6,367 nt of DNA from assembly GCA_013298265.1 (NCBI GenBank), contig JAAFHE010000245.1, forward strand, positions 1 to 6,367. The letters are read 5' to 3'. Of the stretch, positions 1-4,787 are shown piece after piece (the stretch's first letter is position 1; every line of letters begins with the position of its first letter). A program made the translations under genes and the position numbers. Under the pieces are notes generated by a model. That model had not been told where the DNA came from. It saw only the letters and a list, made by a program, of their open reading frames with translations, and did no database searches. The stretch comes from Lysobacterales bacterium. GTDB taxonomy: Bacteria > Pseudomonadota > Gammaproteobacteria > Xanthomonadales > Rhodanobacteraceae.

Positions 1-224
1 GGCGACAGTTCCAGGAACGGCGAACCCGGATCCAGCAATGCGCGGATGCGCTCGCGCGGCAGCAGCTTGCCGCGCTCGGTGTGCTTGCTGCGCGCCTTCT
101 CGCCGCCGCCGCGCGCGACGCGCGCCATCTGCGTCTGTAGATCCTCGACCGCTGCGCGTAGCTGCGCCGCATTGGCCTGGAATTCGGGGCTGCGGGAGTC
201 GATCTTCGAGTCGAGGAGAGTCAT
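1..224 (-). CDS. liuB: Methylcrotonyl-CoA carboxylase beta (carboxyltransferase) subunit, N-terminal part
   Basis: This is the first 74 codons of a biotin-dependent acyl-CoA carboxylase carboxyltransferase subunit; the rest lies beyond the left edge. The enzyme family moves the carboxyl group from biotin to 3-methylcrotonyl-CoA in cytosolic leucine degradation. Visible support is the opening (MTLLDSKIDSRSPEFQANAA, residues 1-20) and the block at residues 48-74 containing HTERGKLLPRERI followed by LLDPGSPFLELS, which is characteristic of LiuB/MccB N-termini. The start at 224 is chosen because family members begin about here. An in-frame ATG ten codons upstream (254) is possible, and neither start has a clear ribosome binding site. 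With only the N-terminus present, a geranyl-CoA or propionyl-CoA carboxylase beta subunit cannot be fully excluded, but the methylcrotonyl type fits best. The acetyl-CoA acetyltransferase on the same strand upstream is compatible with a shared catabolic role. Confidence 0.88.
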   Translation of the reverse strand, partial: MTLLDSKIDSRSPEFQANAAQLRAAVEDLQTQMARVARGGGEKARSKHTERGKLLPRERIRALLDPGSPFLELS

Positions 225-516
225 GCGCGCACCGGGGAGGGCAAAGGCGCGCATGAAAACATAGCGCGCCGGGTTTGGGAAATTGCGCTGCAAGCCGCGG
301 CGCCCGCACGTTGACGCATGCGACCGATGTCGAGCTTTGGTCGGCGCATGGCCTGCGCCGGCGATGCGACACGCAGTCCTGGCGATTAACGCGCGCATGG
401 CGCGACGCGTCGTCGGCGCCGGGTCGGGTGTGGCGCAGTAATCGTTGCGCGTTGCGGTAGCAGCGACGTCACACGGGGAAGAGCAGGCTCCCGGCCCGCG
501 TTTTGAGGTCGCAACG
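225..516. other. Intergenic region upstream of liuB; no gene seen
   Basis: About 290 bases lie between the liuB start and the terminator hairpin of the lipoprotein gene. The open frames here are short, arginine- and alanine-rich and have no recognisable motif, as expected by chance in GC-rich DNA. The stretch should hold the liuB promoter on the minus strand. A TATGTT hexamer at 258-263 (minus) could be a -10 box, but no good -35 box stands at the right distance, so no promoter is called. Confidence 0.5.
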
Positions 517-544
517 CAAACCGGCCGCAACGGCGGCCGGTTTG
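517..544 (-). terminator. Hairpin terminator after the lipoprotein gene
   Basis: A perfect 11-bp stem (517-527 pairing with 534-544) closes a 6-base loop. The stem has an AAACCGGCCG / CGGCCGGTTT core. It begins 23 bases past the lipoprotein stop codon. Reading on the minus strand, the U-rich part is the end of the 3' arm (GGTTTG) rather than a separate U-tract. A stem of this length and GC content directly after a gene is best read as a rho-independent terminator isolating the lipoprotein gene from liuB. Confidence 0.7.
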
Positions 545-567
545 TATACAGCTATTCGAGAAAGACC

Positions 568-999
568 TCAGTCCTTCTTGACGGCTTCCTTCGCGGCTTC
601 CTTGGCTTCAACGGCGGTTTCCTTGACGTCGTGAGCGACGGCCTTGGCGCCTTCCTTGATGTCCTGGCCGAGTTCCTTCGCGCCTTCCTTCAGCTCGTGA
701 CCTGCGGCCTGGGCCGCGGCGGCGGCGTCGCTGGCGCCTTCCTTGATCGCCGCACCGGCGTCGTTGCCGGCAGCGCTGATCTTGTCGCCGGCGGTGTCGG
801 CGGCCTGCTTGACATCGCTGGCGGCTTGCTTGACCTCGCTGGCGGCGTCCTTGATCGCCTCCTTGGTGGCCGCTCCGGCCTGGGCGGCGCTCTTCTTGGC
901 GTCGTCGATCTTCTGCTGTGCGGTCTGCTGCCCCTGCGGGCTGCAGCCGGCAGCGGCGGCGAGCAGGGCGATCAGGGAAATGTTGCGGATAATGTTCAC
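568..999 (-). CDS. Ala/Lys-rich 11-mer-repeat outer-membrane lipoprotein (LEA/apolipoprotein-like)
   Basis: This encodes a 143-residue predicted lipoprotein of unknown function. Residues 1-18 form a lipoprotein signal peptide ending in a lipobox (LAAAAGC), with Cys19 as the lipidation site. Ser at +2 suggests outer-membrane sorting. The mature part is almost entirely Ala, Lys, Glu, Asp, Gln and Gly, has no Phe, Tyr, Trp or Met, and has a single Pro right after the lipid anchor. It falls into 11-residue units, clearest at 102-112 (ELKEGAKELGQ), 113-123 (DIKEGAKAVAH) and 124-134 (DVKETAVEAKE). This predicts long amphipathic helices of the kind seen in LEA group 3 and apolipoprotein-like proteins. 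A role in envelope stress or membrane/peptidoglycan contact is conceivable but is inference. The GTG at 999 is preferred over an in-frame ATG at 1080: the GTG has AGGAG six bases upstream, opens the signal peptide directly, and the predicted promoter lies between the two. The gene appears monocistronic, with its own promoter and terminator. Confidence 0.85.
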   Translation of the reverse strand: MNIIRNISLIALLAAAAGCSPQGQQTAQQKIDDAKKSAAQAGAATKEAIKDAASEVKQAASDVKQAADTAGDKISAAGNDAGAAIKEGASDAAAAAQAAGHELKEGAKELGQDIKEGAKAVAHDVKETAVEAKEAAKEAVKKD

Positions 1000-1005
1000 G
1001 CGGTG

Positions 1006-1010
1006 CTCCT
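1006..1010 (-). promoter_or_regulatory. Ribosome binding site deciding the lipoprotein GTG start
   Basis: AGGAG on the minus strand ends six bases before the GTG at 999. It is a near-consensus Shine-Dalgarno site at a normal distance and is the main reason for choosing this non-ATG start. Confidence 0.75.
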
Positions 1011-1027
1011 GAGGATGATGGCGCCGC

Positions 1028-1056
1028 AGTATCGAACTGCTGGCGGACTCAGGCAA
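1028..1056 (-). promoter_or_regulatory. Predicted sigma-70 promoter of the lipoprotein gene
   Basis: On the minus strand TTGCCT (1051-1056) and GATACT (1028-1033) are separated by exactly 17 bases, each matching the consensus at 4 of 6 positions. Transcription would begin near 1021, giving a leader of about 20 bases that still contains the AGGAG site. It lies just downstream (minus sense) of the repeated hairpin at 1081-1114. Confidence 0.5.
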
Positions 1057-1080
1057 GCGGATTTCGGTGCCGCCGTGCAT

Positions 1081-1139
1081 CCGCGTCGGTGCCGTGAAAG
1101 CGGCGTCGACGCGGAACGGGGTCAGACCAGCTCAATCGC
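1081..1139 (-). repeat. Diverged copy of the thiolase gene 3' end and hairpin (copy A)
   Basis: This stretch aligns without gaps to 3386-3444, with 49 of 59 positions identical and the same orientation. On the minus strand it reads as five sense codons (Ala-Ile-Glu-Leu-Val) and a TGA, where the real thiolase ends Ala-Ile-Glu-Leu-Phe-TGA. It is followed by a 14-bp imperfect hairpin (1081-1094 with 1101-1114, loop of six). Two of the three base differences in the sense codons are synonymous. Weaker, gapped similarity (a GGC-GCGAAG-like block) continues to about 1153 but is out of frame. It could be a remnant of a second thiolase gene, a displaced gene end left by an insertion, or a member of a dispersed terminator-like repeat family. 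Confidence 0.7.
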
Positions 1140-1205
1140 CGACTTCGCGGCCATCGGTTGGGATGCGGGCATGCAACAGCAGAGCGAGCGCATTTCCGGA
1201 CTTCG

Positions 1206-1247
1206 CCAGTCCGCCCGGACTGGCAGGCTGTTGAGAAACAGCCTGCT
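1206..1247. repeat. Pair of overlapping strong hairpins in the gap after the DUF3494 gene
   Basis: One hairpin pairs CCAGTCC (1206-1212) with GGACTGG (1217-1223). The other is a 10-bp stem pairing 1223-1232 with 1237-1246 around a GAGA loop (GCAGGCTGTT / AACAGCCTGC). They share base 1223, so they cannot both form completely. Neither has a U-tract. They look like a small palindromic intergenic element, or mRNA 3'-end structures of the gene ending at 1306. Confidence 0.5.
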
Positions 1248-1271
1248 GGCGCGATCCGGAACGGTTCGATG

Positions 1272-1296
1272 GAGAAAGGATTTTTGTTCCTTTCTC
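1272..1296 (-). terminator. Hairpin just after the DUF3494 gene stop codon
   Basis: A perfect 9-bp stem, GAGAAAGGA (1272-1280) with TCCTTTCTC (1288-1296), closes a 7-base loop and starts nine bases past the DUF3494 stop codon on the minus strand. There is no clear U-tract after it, so it may act as a transcript-end stabiliser rather than a classical terminator, alone or with the hairpins at 1206-1247. Confidence 0.45.
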
Positions 1297-1305
1297 GACA
1301 ACTTG

Positions 1306-2661
1306 CTAGATCCGTCGCTGGCGCAGAGTCAGCACACCCCATGCACACAGCAGCAACCCCAGCAGGACGAGACTGCCCAGAGAGAGAACTGGAGCGGCAA
1401 CGGGAATGCTGCCGCCGAGGAGTTGCAGTACATAGGTCTGACTACCCGTGCATCCGAGCGCGTCGGTGGCCGTCACGGTGAACGTATACGTTCTCGGTTC
1501 GGTCGGAGTTCCGATCAAGGACGCCGATGCGGTACCCGTTGCAACGAACGTAAGGCCCGTTGGAATGGCGCCGGCCGATAGCGCAAAGGTATACGGGGCC
1601 AGTCCGCCTGAAGCGCCCACCGATTGGTTGTAGGGCACGCCTGCCACGGGTGTTGGCAGCGTCGCGGGGAATACGTTGATCGCGCCGCATACGAAGGGGG
1701 TGATCGCGATCGTATAGGTTCGTTCGCCGAAGCACCCGTTCGCGTCGCTTGCTTGAACAGTGAAGGTGAAACTGCCGGCGCTGGTGGGAGTCCCCGAGAG
1801 CTGCCCGGTTGCGCTGAGTGCCAGTCCAGGCGGCAGTGAACCGCTGGAAACTGAAAAGGTATACGGCGCGGTCCCGCCGCTGGCGGAAAGTACCTGCGTG
1901 TAAGGCGCGCCCAGTGAGCCGGCGGGCAATGTGGCGGGCAGAAGGGTGATGATGCTGCAGGAAGCACACACCGCGACATTGTTGGAGTCCAGCGTAACGG
2001 CTCCATTGCGCGCCAGCAGCCGACCGGAATTCGTCGCGCCGGTGGTGAGCGTGATGCTGGTCAGCGCCAGGATGCTGCCGACGAACGAGGTCGTCGTTCC
2101 CAACGTCGCAGAGCTGCCGACCTGCCAGAATACGTTGCAGTTGGCGCCGCCGTTGATGACTACGACCTGTGACGCGCTCGCCGTCGTCAGCGAGCTTCCG
2201 ATCTGAAACACAAAAACGGCTGCGGGGTCGCCTTGAGCATCCAATGTCAGCGTGCCGGTGAGCTGTGCCGATGAATTGAAGGTATAGACGCCGCTCGTGA
2301 GTGTCAGGCCACCCAGATCCTGTCCGGTGAGATTCGCGTCGGATGGCTGCCCGGCCAGATTGACGTAGGCCACTGCGACGTCATTCTGAGCGCCCAGGGC
2401 TACGGCATCGGTGGCATGAATGACGCCACCCGAAACGATGCCAGGCGGAAATCCGGTGATCGATGACCCGGGACTGATGCCGAGATCGCCCACGACCGAG
2501 GTAGGGCCGGTGTTTGTGACTGCCGAACCGGCCAGCACAGCGAATGTACCTGCCTGACCGAGAGGCGGAGCGACCTGCGCGCTGAGCGGCTGCGCCCAGC
2601 AAGCCGCCAGAAGGAGCCCGACTTTTGCATACGACTGGAATACGGATCGAAGCAGGCGCAT
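1306..2661 (-). CDS. Secreted DUF3494 (ice-binding-like) protein with two Ig-like domains and C-terminal sorting tail
   Basis: This is a complete 451-residue cell-envelope protein. Residues 1-28 are a Sec signal peptide, with likely cleavage after PLSA before QVAPP. Residues about 34-230 are a DUF3494 domain, with the typical opening LGQAGTFAVLAGSAVTNTG, then GDLGISPG, a SGVYTF block, AVFVFQIGSSL, NVFWQVGSSATLG and SGRLLARNGAVTLDSNNV. This family forms a beta-solenoid; some members bind ice, but many occur in mesophiles with unknown or adhesive roles. Two He_PIG-type Ig domains follow (about 236-320 and 325-415), each with a GxPY, SGGxAPYTF and LxGTPT pattern. The tail (IPVAAP at 419-424, hydrophobic segment about 425-445, then LRQRRI) resembles PEP/IPTL-CTERM exosortase signals but lacks the usual Thr-Leu and Trp-Gly. 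The ATG is supported by GGAG seven bases upstream. It appears monocistronic, with a hairpin after the stop codon. It sits between two copies of the thiolase gene end, so it may have been acquired. Confidence 0.92.
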   Translation of the reverse strand: MRLLRSVFQSYAKVGLLLAACWAQPLSAQVAPPLGQAGTFAVLAGSAVTNTGPTSVVGDLGISPGSSITGFPPGIVSGGVIHATDAVALGAQNDVAVAYVNLAGQPSDANLTGQDLGGLTLTSGVYTFNSSAQLTGTLTLDAQGDPAAVFVFQIGSSLTTASASQVVVINGGANCNVFWQVGSSATLGTTTSFVGSILALTSITLTTGATNSGRLLARNGAVTLDSNNVAVCASCSIITLLPATLPAGSLGAPYTQVLSASGGTAPYTFSVSSGSLPPGLALSATGQLSGTPTSAGSFTFTVQASDANGCFGERTYTIAITPFVCGAINVFPATLPTPVAGVPYNQSVGASGGLAPYTFALSAGAIPTGLTFVATGTASASLIGTPTEPRTYTFTVTATDALGCTGSQTYVLQLLGGSIPVAAPVLSLGSLVLLGLLLCAWGVLTLRQRRI

Positions 2662-2720
2662 GTGCGGGCTCCATCAAAGGGCGTGCGGAAGCAGCTGCCA
2701 CAGATCGAGCGCACGAATCG

Positions 2721-2739
2721 CTGTACTTGCACTGTACAG
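2721..2739. promoter_or_regulatory. Inverted repeat upstream of the DUF3494 gene (candidate operator)
   Basis: CTGTAC-N7-GTACAG lies 60 bases upstream of the DUF3494 start, and its right half is within the 8-base palindrome CTGTACAG. The position suits a regulator site in or next to the promoter. The spacing fits neither the LexA pattern (CTGT-N8-ACAG) nor the lux-box pattern (CTGTA-N6-TACAG), so no regulator is named. No convincing -35/-10 pair was found around it. Confidence 0.35.
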
Positions 2740-2883
2740 CACTAAAGAGCGGAGGTTCCGACAATTTTTCAAAAAGTAGATTGATGGCCGTGGTTCAGTA
2801 GCGGTGCATCACCGCTCCATGAGTTATGCAAGAGCCAGTGCTTGCCAAGGCAGAGCCTGCCAGGATGCGGCCTGCTGATGAGT

Positions 2884-3010
2884 CCGGGTGGAAACGGTGA
2901 AGGCGAAGGACCTTCATGCGATTCTGGCGGCAAGCTCGACGCGAGTACGGCGCGGCAAATTTGTGTTGTCATGCGCAGCGCGGCAAAGGTTTTGCAAAAA
3001 ACTTGCCCTA
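2884..3010 (-). repeat. Possible dispersed intergenic repeat element
   Basis: Translated on the minus strand this stretch gives a string with FAALRMT and SHEGPSPSP. I associate such strings with spurious ORFs over repeated intergenic elements in GC-rich proteobacteria. That is recollection, not a search. The DNA itself shows a TTTTGCAAAACC block and the GCGCTGCGCATGAC motif. There is no second copy within the window, so its status as a repeat is unproven here. Confidence 0.3.
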
Positions 3011-3385
3011 AATGGACGTCCGGATCGGATACGCGCAGACAGTTTCGCCTCTGCCTCAATAGCTTCAGCAACGACCGGAACTGATGTCCGCAAGCGAAGG
3101 CCAGCATCGCTCTCGCCACTATCCAGTGGACGGTGTTCTTATCAATGGTCAGCAAACAGTCTTCGCATACACCACTTTCGGACCCGCTTCGGCAGTCGGC
3201 GGATGTGGCGAAGCTCGTTCCAGGCCGCGGCTGGAGATCACTCATTCGGCTGTGCGACGACAATGAACCGCTCGTCAACGCAGCGATAGGTACGCGGTAC
3301 TGCAAGGTGATGTGCAACAGACACGACGCCAGCGGCCCAGATTCCTCGCCGTGCTGGCGCACGAACTTCGCGTGCTGCTGCGTGT

Positions 3386-3419
3386 CCGCGCCGGCGCCGT
3401 GAAGGCGGCACCGGCGCGG
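3386..3419 (-). terminator. Strong hairpin after the thiolase stop codon (part of repeat copy B)
   Basis: A 14-bp stem pairs 3386-3399 with 3406-3419 around a 6-base loop, starting seven bases past the thiolase TGA. In the minus-strand transcript all 14 positions can pair, one as G-U. There is no U-tract after it. It is a likely transcription stop or 3'-end stabiliser of the thiolase mRNA. The diverged copy at 1081-1114 retains the fold. Confidence 0.55.
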
Positions 3420-3444
3420 AGCGGGGTCAGAACAGTTCGATCGC
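3386..3444 (-). repeat. Thiolase gene 3' end plus hairpin (copy B of the direct repeat)
   Basis: This is the intact partner of the repeat at 1081-1139. It covers the last five sense codons and TGA of the thiolase gene and the hairpin behind it. The two copies lie 2305 bases apart in direct orientation and flank the DUF3494 gene and its low-GC upstream region. Confidence 0.7.
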
Positions 3445-4605
3445 GATCGCCGTGGCTTCGCCGCCGCCGATGCACAGCGCCGCGACGCCGCGCTTGAGGC
3501 CGCGGTTCTTCAGCGCATGGATCAGCGTGACCACCAGGCGCGCGCCGCTGGCACCGATCGGGTGGCCCAGTGCGCAGGCGCCGCCGTTGACGTTGAGCTT
3601 GGCGTGCGGAATGCCCAGTTCGCGCATCGGCGCCATGGCGACCACGGCGAAGGCTTCGTTGACTTCGTAGAGACCGACCTCGTCGGCGCTCCAGCCGGCC
3701 TTCTTGAGCACGTTGGCAATCGCCGTGACCGGCGCGGTGGTGAACCACTGCGGTTCCTGCGCGTGGGTGGCATGGGCGACGATACGGGCCAGCGGGGCGA
3801 CGCCGCGACGCGCGGCTTCGTCGGCGCTCATCAGCACGGTCGCGGCGGCGCCGTCGGAAATGCTCGACGAGGTGGCCGCGGTGATGGTGCCGTTTTCCTT
3901 GCGGAAGGCGGGCTTGAGTGCGGCGATCTTGCTGACGTCGCATTTGGCCGGTTGTTCATCGGTGGAATATTCCACCTCGCCCTTGCGCGTGGCGACCTTG
4001 ACCGGGACGATTTCGTCGGCGAACGCGCCGCCGGACTGCGCAGCCAGTGCGCGCTTGACGGTTTCCGCGGCGTAGGCGTCCTGCTCCTCGCGCGTGAAGT
4101 TGTATTTGTCGGCGCATTGCTCGCCGAACACGCCCATGGCCTTGCCGTCGTAGGGGTTGGTCAGGCCGTCCCAGGCCATGTGGTCGACCGCTTCGAAATT
4201 GCCGTAGCGGTTGCCGCTGCGCGAGTTCGGGATCATGTGCGGTGCATTGGTCATGGACTCCATGCCACCGGCGACGACGACGACGGCCGAACCGGCCTTG
4301 ATCGCGTCATGCGCCTGCATGATGGCCTTCATGCCCGAGCCGCAGACCTTGTTGATGGTGGTGCAGACCGTGCCGGTCGGCAGGCCGGCGGCGAGTGCGG
4401 CCTGGCGGGCCGGGGCCTGGCCGAGGTTGGCGCTCAGCACGCAGCCCATGATGACTTCGTTGACGTCGTCGGCGGCGACCGCCGCGTGCTCAAGTGCGGC
4501 CTTGATGGCGGCGGCGCCGAGGGTCGGCGTGGGCACGCCGCTGAACTGGCCCAGAAAGGAACCGATGGCGGTGCGCTTGGCGCCGACGATGACGATATCG
4601 GACAT
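3427..4605 (-). CDS. atoB: Acetyl-CoA C-acetyltransferase (biosynthetic-type thiolase)
   Basis: This is a complete 392-residue cytosolic thiolase, the usual length for the family. It interconverts two acetyl-CoA with acetoacetyl-CoA plus CoA, serving ketone body, leucine and fatty acid catabolism or polyhydroxybutyrate synthesis. All catalytic features are visible: nucleophile Cys88 in [10 protein letters not shown] (85-94), NEAFA at 316-320, His348 in [16 protein letters not shown] (341-356), and the acid/base Cys378 in CIGGG (378-382). The CoA-binding loop at 241-252 reads [12 protein letters not shown], against TAGNASGLNDG in many bacterial enzymes; the CoA-contacting Ser (position 247) is retained. 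The ATG has GGAGA six to seven bases upstream. The gene stands alone, with its own promoter and a hairpin after the stop, and is divergent from the sensor gene. With liuB on the same strand 3.2 kb away, acetoacetate-derived acetoacetyl-CoA from leucine is a likely substrate. The symbol phaA is an equal alternative. Confidence 0.95.
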   Translation of the reverse strand: MSDIVIVGAKRTAIGSFLGQFSGVPTPTLGAAAIKAALEHAAVAADDVNEVIMGCVLSANLGQAPARQAALAAGLPTGTVCTTINKVCGSGMKAIMQAHDAIKAGSAVVVVAGGMESMTNAPHMIPNSRSGNRYGNFEAVDHMAWDGLTNPYDGKAMGVFGEQCADKYNFTREEQDAYAAETVKRALAAQSGGAFADEIVPVKVATRKGEVEYSTDEQPAKCDVSKIAALKPAFRKENGTITAATSSSISDGAAATVLMSADEAARRGVAPLARIVAHATHAQEPQWFTTAPVTAIANVLKKAGWSADEVGLYEVNEAFAVVAMAPMRELGIPHAKLNVNGGACALGHPIGASGARLVVTLIHALKNRGLKRGVAALCIGGGEATAIAIELF

Positions 4606-4676
4606 GGAACTCTCCGCGTAGCGTGAAAGAAGTGGCGGGACGTGACGGTGGCCGCGCCCGGTTACCGAACCGCCGG

Positions 4677-4706
4677 ATTATGCGCTGGCCCCTCGCGCAG
4701 CGGCAA
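4677..4706 (-). promoter_or_regulatory. Predicted sigma-70 promoter of the thiolase gene
   Basis: On the minus strand TTGCCG (4701-4706, 4 of 6 consensus) and CATAAT (4677-4682, 5 of 6) are 18 bases apart. Transcription would start near 4670, leaving a leader of about 65 bases. A 22-base near-palindrome lies eight bases upstream of the -35 box. Confidence 0.5.
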
Positions 4707-4713
4707 TCGAGCG

Positions 4714-4735
4714 ATCCGCCATCCGGATGGTGGAT
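4714..4735. promoter_or_regulatory. 22-base near-palindrome in the divergent intergenic region (candidate operator)
   Basis: ATCCGCCATCC is followed directly by GGATGGTGGAT. Ten of the eleven opposing positions are perfectly complementary and one is G/T. It is centred about 54 bases upstream of the predicted thiolase start point and about 63 bases before the sensor start codon, so one dimeric regulator bound here could act on both genes. No regulator family is assigned. Confidence 0.45.
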
Positions 4736-4787
4736 TCCGCCCGCGATCGTACTTGTACCCACGGTAGGCCGCGGGTAGCCTCGACGC

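Larger units (their letters stand above)
2662..3385. other. Long non-coding, lower-GC region between the thiolase and DUF3494 genes
   Basis: About 720 bases hold no gene I can support. A hand count of 2941-3060 gives 65 G/C in 120, against 44 in 60 for a sample of the thiolase gene (3541-3600). Several frames are open on both strands, the longest being minus 2769-3362. All are rich in Ser, Arg, Cys and Pro, lack a ribosome binding site, and match no family I know. The part near the DUF3494 gene should carry its promoter. A small 7-bp hairpin lies at 2800-2816 (AGCGGTG-CAT-CACCGCT). The stretch at about 2884-3010 resembles a dispersed intergenic repeat. Confidence 0.55.

Noticed and set aside
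275..460. 61-codon plus-strand open frame between liuB and the lipoprotein terminator
   Set aside because: It is short and Arg/Ala-rich, with no ribosome binding site or motif; chance open frames of this size are common in GC-rich DNA.
1000..1080. N-terminal extension of the lipoprotein from ATG 1080
   Set aside because: It would bury the lipoprotein signal peptide inside the protein and would start upstream of the predicted promoter. The GTG at 999 has a good AGGAG site.
445..1581. 378-codon plus-strand open frame across the lipoprotein gene and the repeat region
   Set aside because: It is antisense to the lipoprotein gene, whose signal peptide, ribosome binding site, promoter and terminator are all clear. 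The plus-strand translation is Gly/Leu/Arg-rich low complexity with no family signature.
2721..2739. Reading the CTGTAC inverted repeat as a LexA box or lux box
   Set aside because: The spacing is wrong for both: LexA needs CTGT-N8-ACAG and lux-type boxes need six bases between CTGTA and TACAG. Here the gaps are eleven and nine.
2769..3362. 197-codon minus-strand open frame in the region between the thiolase and DUF3494 genes
   Set aside because: It has no ribosome binding site, is rich in Ser, Cys, Arg and Pro, contains strings typical of repeat-derived false ORFs, and has no recognisable domain.
3517..4626. 369-codon plus-strand open frame opposite the thiolase gene
   Set aside because: It is fully antisense to a thiolase with intact catalytic motifs. 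The translation is Gly/Asp/Val/Arg-rich, as expected from the complement of GC-rich coding DNA.
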